Assembly: GCF_030695525.1 (NCBI RefSeq)
Contig: NZ_JAUYSS010000058.1
Coordinates: forward strand, 62,001 to 126,000
Source of the DNA: Daejeonella sp.
GTDB taxonomy: Bacteria > Bacteroidota > Bacteroidia > Sphingobacteriales > Sphingobacteriaceae
DNA: 64,000 nt
Reading direction: 5' to 3'
Numbering within the stretch: the first letter of the stretch is position 1; each line of letters starts with the position of its first letter. The notes under the pieces are model-generated. The model made no database searches, was not told the DNA's origin, and was given only the letters and a program-made list of their open reading frames with translations. Shown here one piece after another: positions 63,101 to 64,000 of the stretch. The translations under genes and the position numbers were made by a program.

Positions 63101-64000
63101 AACTTTTAACTCTGCTTCTGTTCTTTTTATATCAGTAACATCTTTAGCAACGCAATACAATCTGGCAGATGGAGTATCCCATCTAACTGACCATAACAGA
63201 TTAATAATTGTTCCGTCCTTTCTGATATAACGATTCTCGAAATTGGATATTTCGATTCCTCTGATAATCTCCTCAGCCGCCCTAACCGTAAGGGCAATAT
63301 CTTCTGGATGTACAAAATCTAAAGCTCTGATGCCCTTAAGTTCAGAAGGTTTATATCCTAAAATCTGAGTTGAGGCAGCACTAATATCAAGAAACTCTCC
63401 AGACTCGTTCATCGTACAAATAATGTCAGGCGAAGAGTCCATAATAGCTTGAAATGCTGCTACTGCCTCCTTATATGCTCTTAAATTTTCGGTTTCTGAG
63501 GTAATGTCCCTGCTATAACAGGCCACACCAAACTGCTTGTTATTGTCATCTTTGATAGGTGAAAATGAAACTATTGTATAAATCCTTTCACCACTAACCG
63601 GATCTGAACTTTCTCGATTTACCTTGAACTCATTTCCATTAAATGCCTTTAAATAGAGTTTATTCCATTCTGAGACCAGCTGATCACCAAATGCCCTATT
63701 AAGTAAAGAATCGCCCTCCTTAACTTCTTTACCTGTCTTCAACACAAATGACCGGATAAATGCCTGATTAGCTGCAATTAATCTGCAATCCATATCCACA
63801 GACCAGATCAGGTCTGAAGAAGAATTAATAAGAGCTTCCTGGTTAATTTTAGTGCGTTCAATTTCATAGGCCTGATTTGCAACTTCAGAAAGAATGGTTT
63901 CAAAAAGCTCATATTTTAGTTTGAGTCCTTTTCCATTGTCGTTTAATTCACTCTCAGGCAAAATCCCTGTATCAGAACCAGTTTGCTTATGCCAATACTG
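60128..64000 (-). CDS. Multi-PAS sensor histidine kinase (5' end missing)
   Basis: At least 1290 residues. Eight PAS-type sensor modules in a row can be counted by their starts (for example LINSSSDLIWSVDMD, IMDSSPDIICTMNESG, LVENGADAIVILDVMG, ILESIGDGFFAVDRD). After them a coiled segment leads to the DHp domain, VASHDLQEPLRM with His1063 (counting from the TTG at 63961), and the HATPase domain (LLQNLISNSLKYSS, KDNGIGI, GTGMGLAICRKL). No membrane segments, so it is a soluble redox, ligand or light-type sensor. The frame stays open past 63961 to the window edge with sensible residues (YWHKQTGSDTGIL), so the TTG is not the true start. Partner: the response regulator at 59012. Confidence 0.9.
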   Translation of the reverse strand, partial: QYWHKQTGSDTGILPESELNDNGKGLKLKYELFETILSEVANQAYEIERTKINQEALINSSSDLIWSVDMDCRLIAANQAFIRSFVLKTGKEVKEGDSLLNRAFGDQLVSEWNKLYLKAFNGNEFKVNRESSDPVSGERIYTIVSFSPIKDDNNKQFGVACYSRDITSETENLRAYKEAVAAFQAIMDSSPDIICTMNESGEFLDISAASTQILGYKPSELKGIRALDFVHPEDIALTVRAAEEIIRGIEISNFENRYIRKDGTIINLLWSVRWDTPSARLYCVAKDVTDIKRTEAELKVKERRYRSLVENGADAIVILDVMGTPTYVSPTVKNILGYSEEEALKLNLFELLHSDDRQGVVKKMQECMNKPGIPIAGHTSRAKHKDGSWRWLEATITNLLHDPEINGIVDNFRDVTEKRQSEIEMNLLMNNSEESFVLLNTELKIVSFNQQFNRLYKKYFGREVEKDKSIMDYVAPGRVTEVFERYQRVLMGKEEESELVIPLQGTDKVVFSLHYKSALDEFNKVIGVFVTITDVTDKKIILKRLQESEEKYKLLFQSSPLPQFIYDLNSFRILDCNDTALMHYGYSLKRILSMSIMDLYTKQESEKVISAHAGVEANRGTISFGTFWQIKVNGDLIKSEVSGHRFDYMGRACMMVVHNDITEKDRMFQQLKENETKLLTAQKIARVGYWQSVPDTKFLYWSDELYEIWGLDKSKVKLDYDYLISSIHHEDRKAFLASRKKALNGEGDHDIRHRILLPDGSIKWIHAKGNLIRDENGKILVFEGTTQDITESHLAMERLMVSESRYRGIIESQTNFMFRTDLEGNLSYCNNKYHQEFGWLYPDSDMLGQPSMNAVMDYHHPRVYEVVEKCFKHPNKVFQVELDKPSQVKGKIITTLWDFICLTGAENQPLEIQCVGIDISERVKAKNELQLAFDERNQILESIGDGFFAVDRDWIVTYWNKEAEKLLGPKKQQMINQYLWDIFSKSQNSLSYQYYQKAIETGQVVNFEDYYEPMKKWYEISAYPSGEGLSVYFKDITERKIHEDQMKEINDILRIHVKELAISNRELEQFAYVASHDLQEPLRMISGFLSQLEKKYSDKLDHKAHQYIHFAVDGAKRMRQIILDLLDFSRAGRFDQALELVNVNEVIDEILLLLGKEIQDKKAELRVHSLPIINAPKAAIRQLLQNLISNSLKYSSKESNPIIELNAEESEDEIRFSVKDNGIGISEDYFDKIFIIFQRLHNKDEYSGTGMGLAICRKLLDNMGGKIWVESTEGKGSTFYFTIPKSLKIA

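Noticed and set aside
1..64000. tRNA, rRNA or riboswitch genes
   Set aside because: I looked through the gaps for cloverleaf, T-loop or known riboswitch words and found none that I could support by eye.

Overview
The window looks like chromosomal DNA of a Bacteroidota bacterium, most likely order Sphingobacteriales (Pedobacter or Mucilaginibacter type). The case rests on gene content and signals: a PorP/SprF-type protein paired with a giant adhesin that ends in a gliding-motility-associated C-terminal domain, DUF4251, a TamB/Omp85 pair, many exported sugar enzymes, A-rich leaders without clear Shine-Dalgarno sites, and at least one clean TTTG-N18-TAnnTTTG promoter. I see no rRNA, tRNA, CRISPR array, insertion sequence or phage gene.

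Region 1 (1-7118): end of a secreted PHB-depolymerase-type esterase; a MoaC-MoaB fusion for molybdenum cofactor synthesis; a small secreted NTF2-like protein; DUF4251; a DnaJ-KTSC protein; and an isoquinoline-oxidoreductase-type molybdoenzyme pair (FeS subunit plus Tat-exported large subunit) that would consume the cofactor.

Region 2 (7119-33503): an unusually dense set of exported catabolic enzymes. It holds a GH33-type sialidase, three tandem COG3964-type amidohydrolases, a D-aminoacylase-type amidohydrolase, a DUF3179 protein, a Gfo/Idh/MocA oxidoreductase, a sorbosone-dehydrogenase/cytochrome c fusion and a Tat-exported SelA-like PLP enzyme with an extra C-terminal beta domain. On the opposite strand lies an apparent operon of AGE-family epimerase, FucP-type MFS transporter, exported FAD oxidoreductase, BNR-propeller protein and exported RidA. 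Amidohydrolase + SelA-like PLP enzyme + RidA, all with export signals, suggests deacylation and deamination of amino acids or amino-sugar acids in the periplasm. A run of unrelated small genes (methyltransferase, hydrolase, SDR, YjdM, two membrane proteins) and a hybrid histidine kinase lie inside this region.

Region 3 (33807-46107): an Omp85 lipoprotein and TamB homologue in one operon, a divergent Nramp transporter, and an exported beta-propeller protein with a quinoprotein dehydrogenase/cytochrome c.

Region 4 (46256-64000): the 3761-residue adhesin with its PorP-type partner, a 52-residue membrane peptide, and a response regulator next to an eight-PAS histidine kinase that runs off the right edge.

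Scattered between genes are at least six arrays of degenerate heptanucleotide repeats that keep an exact 7-bp phase; one runs straight into the moaCB start codon.
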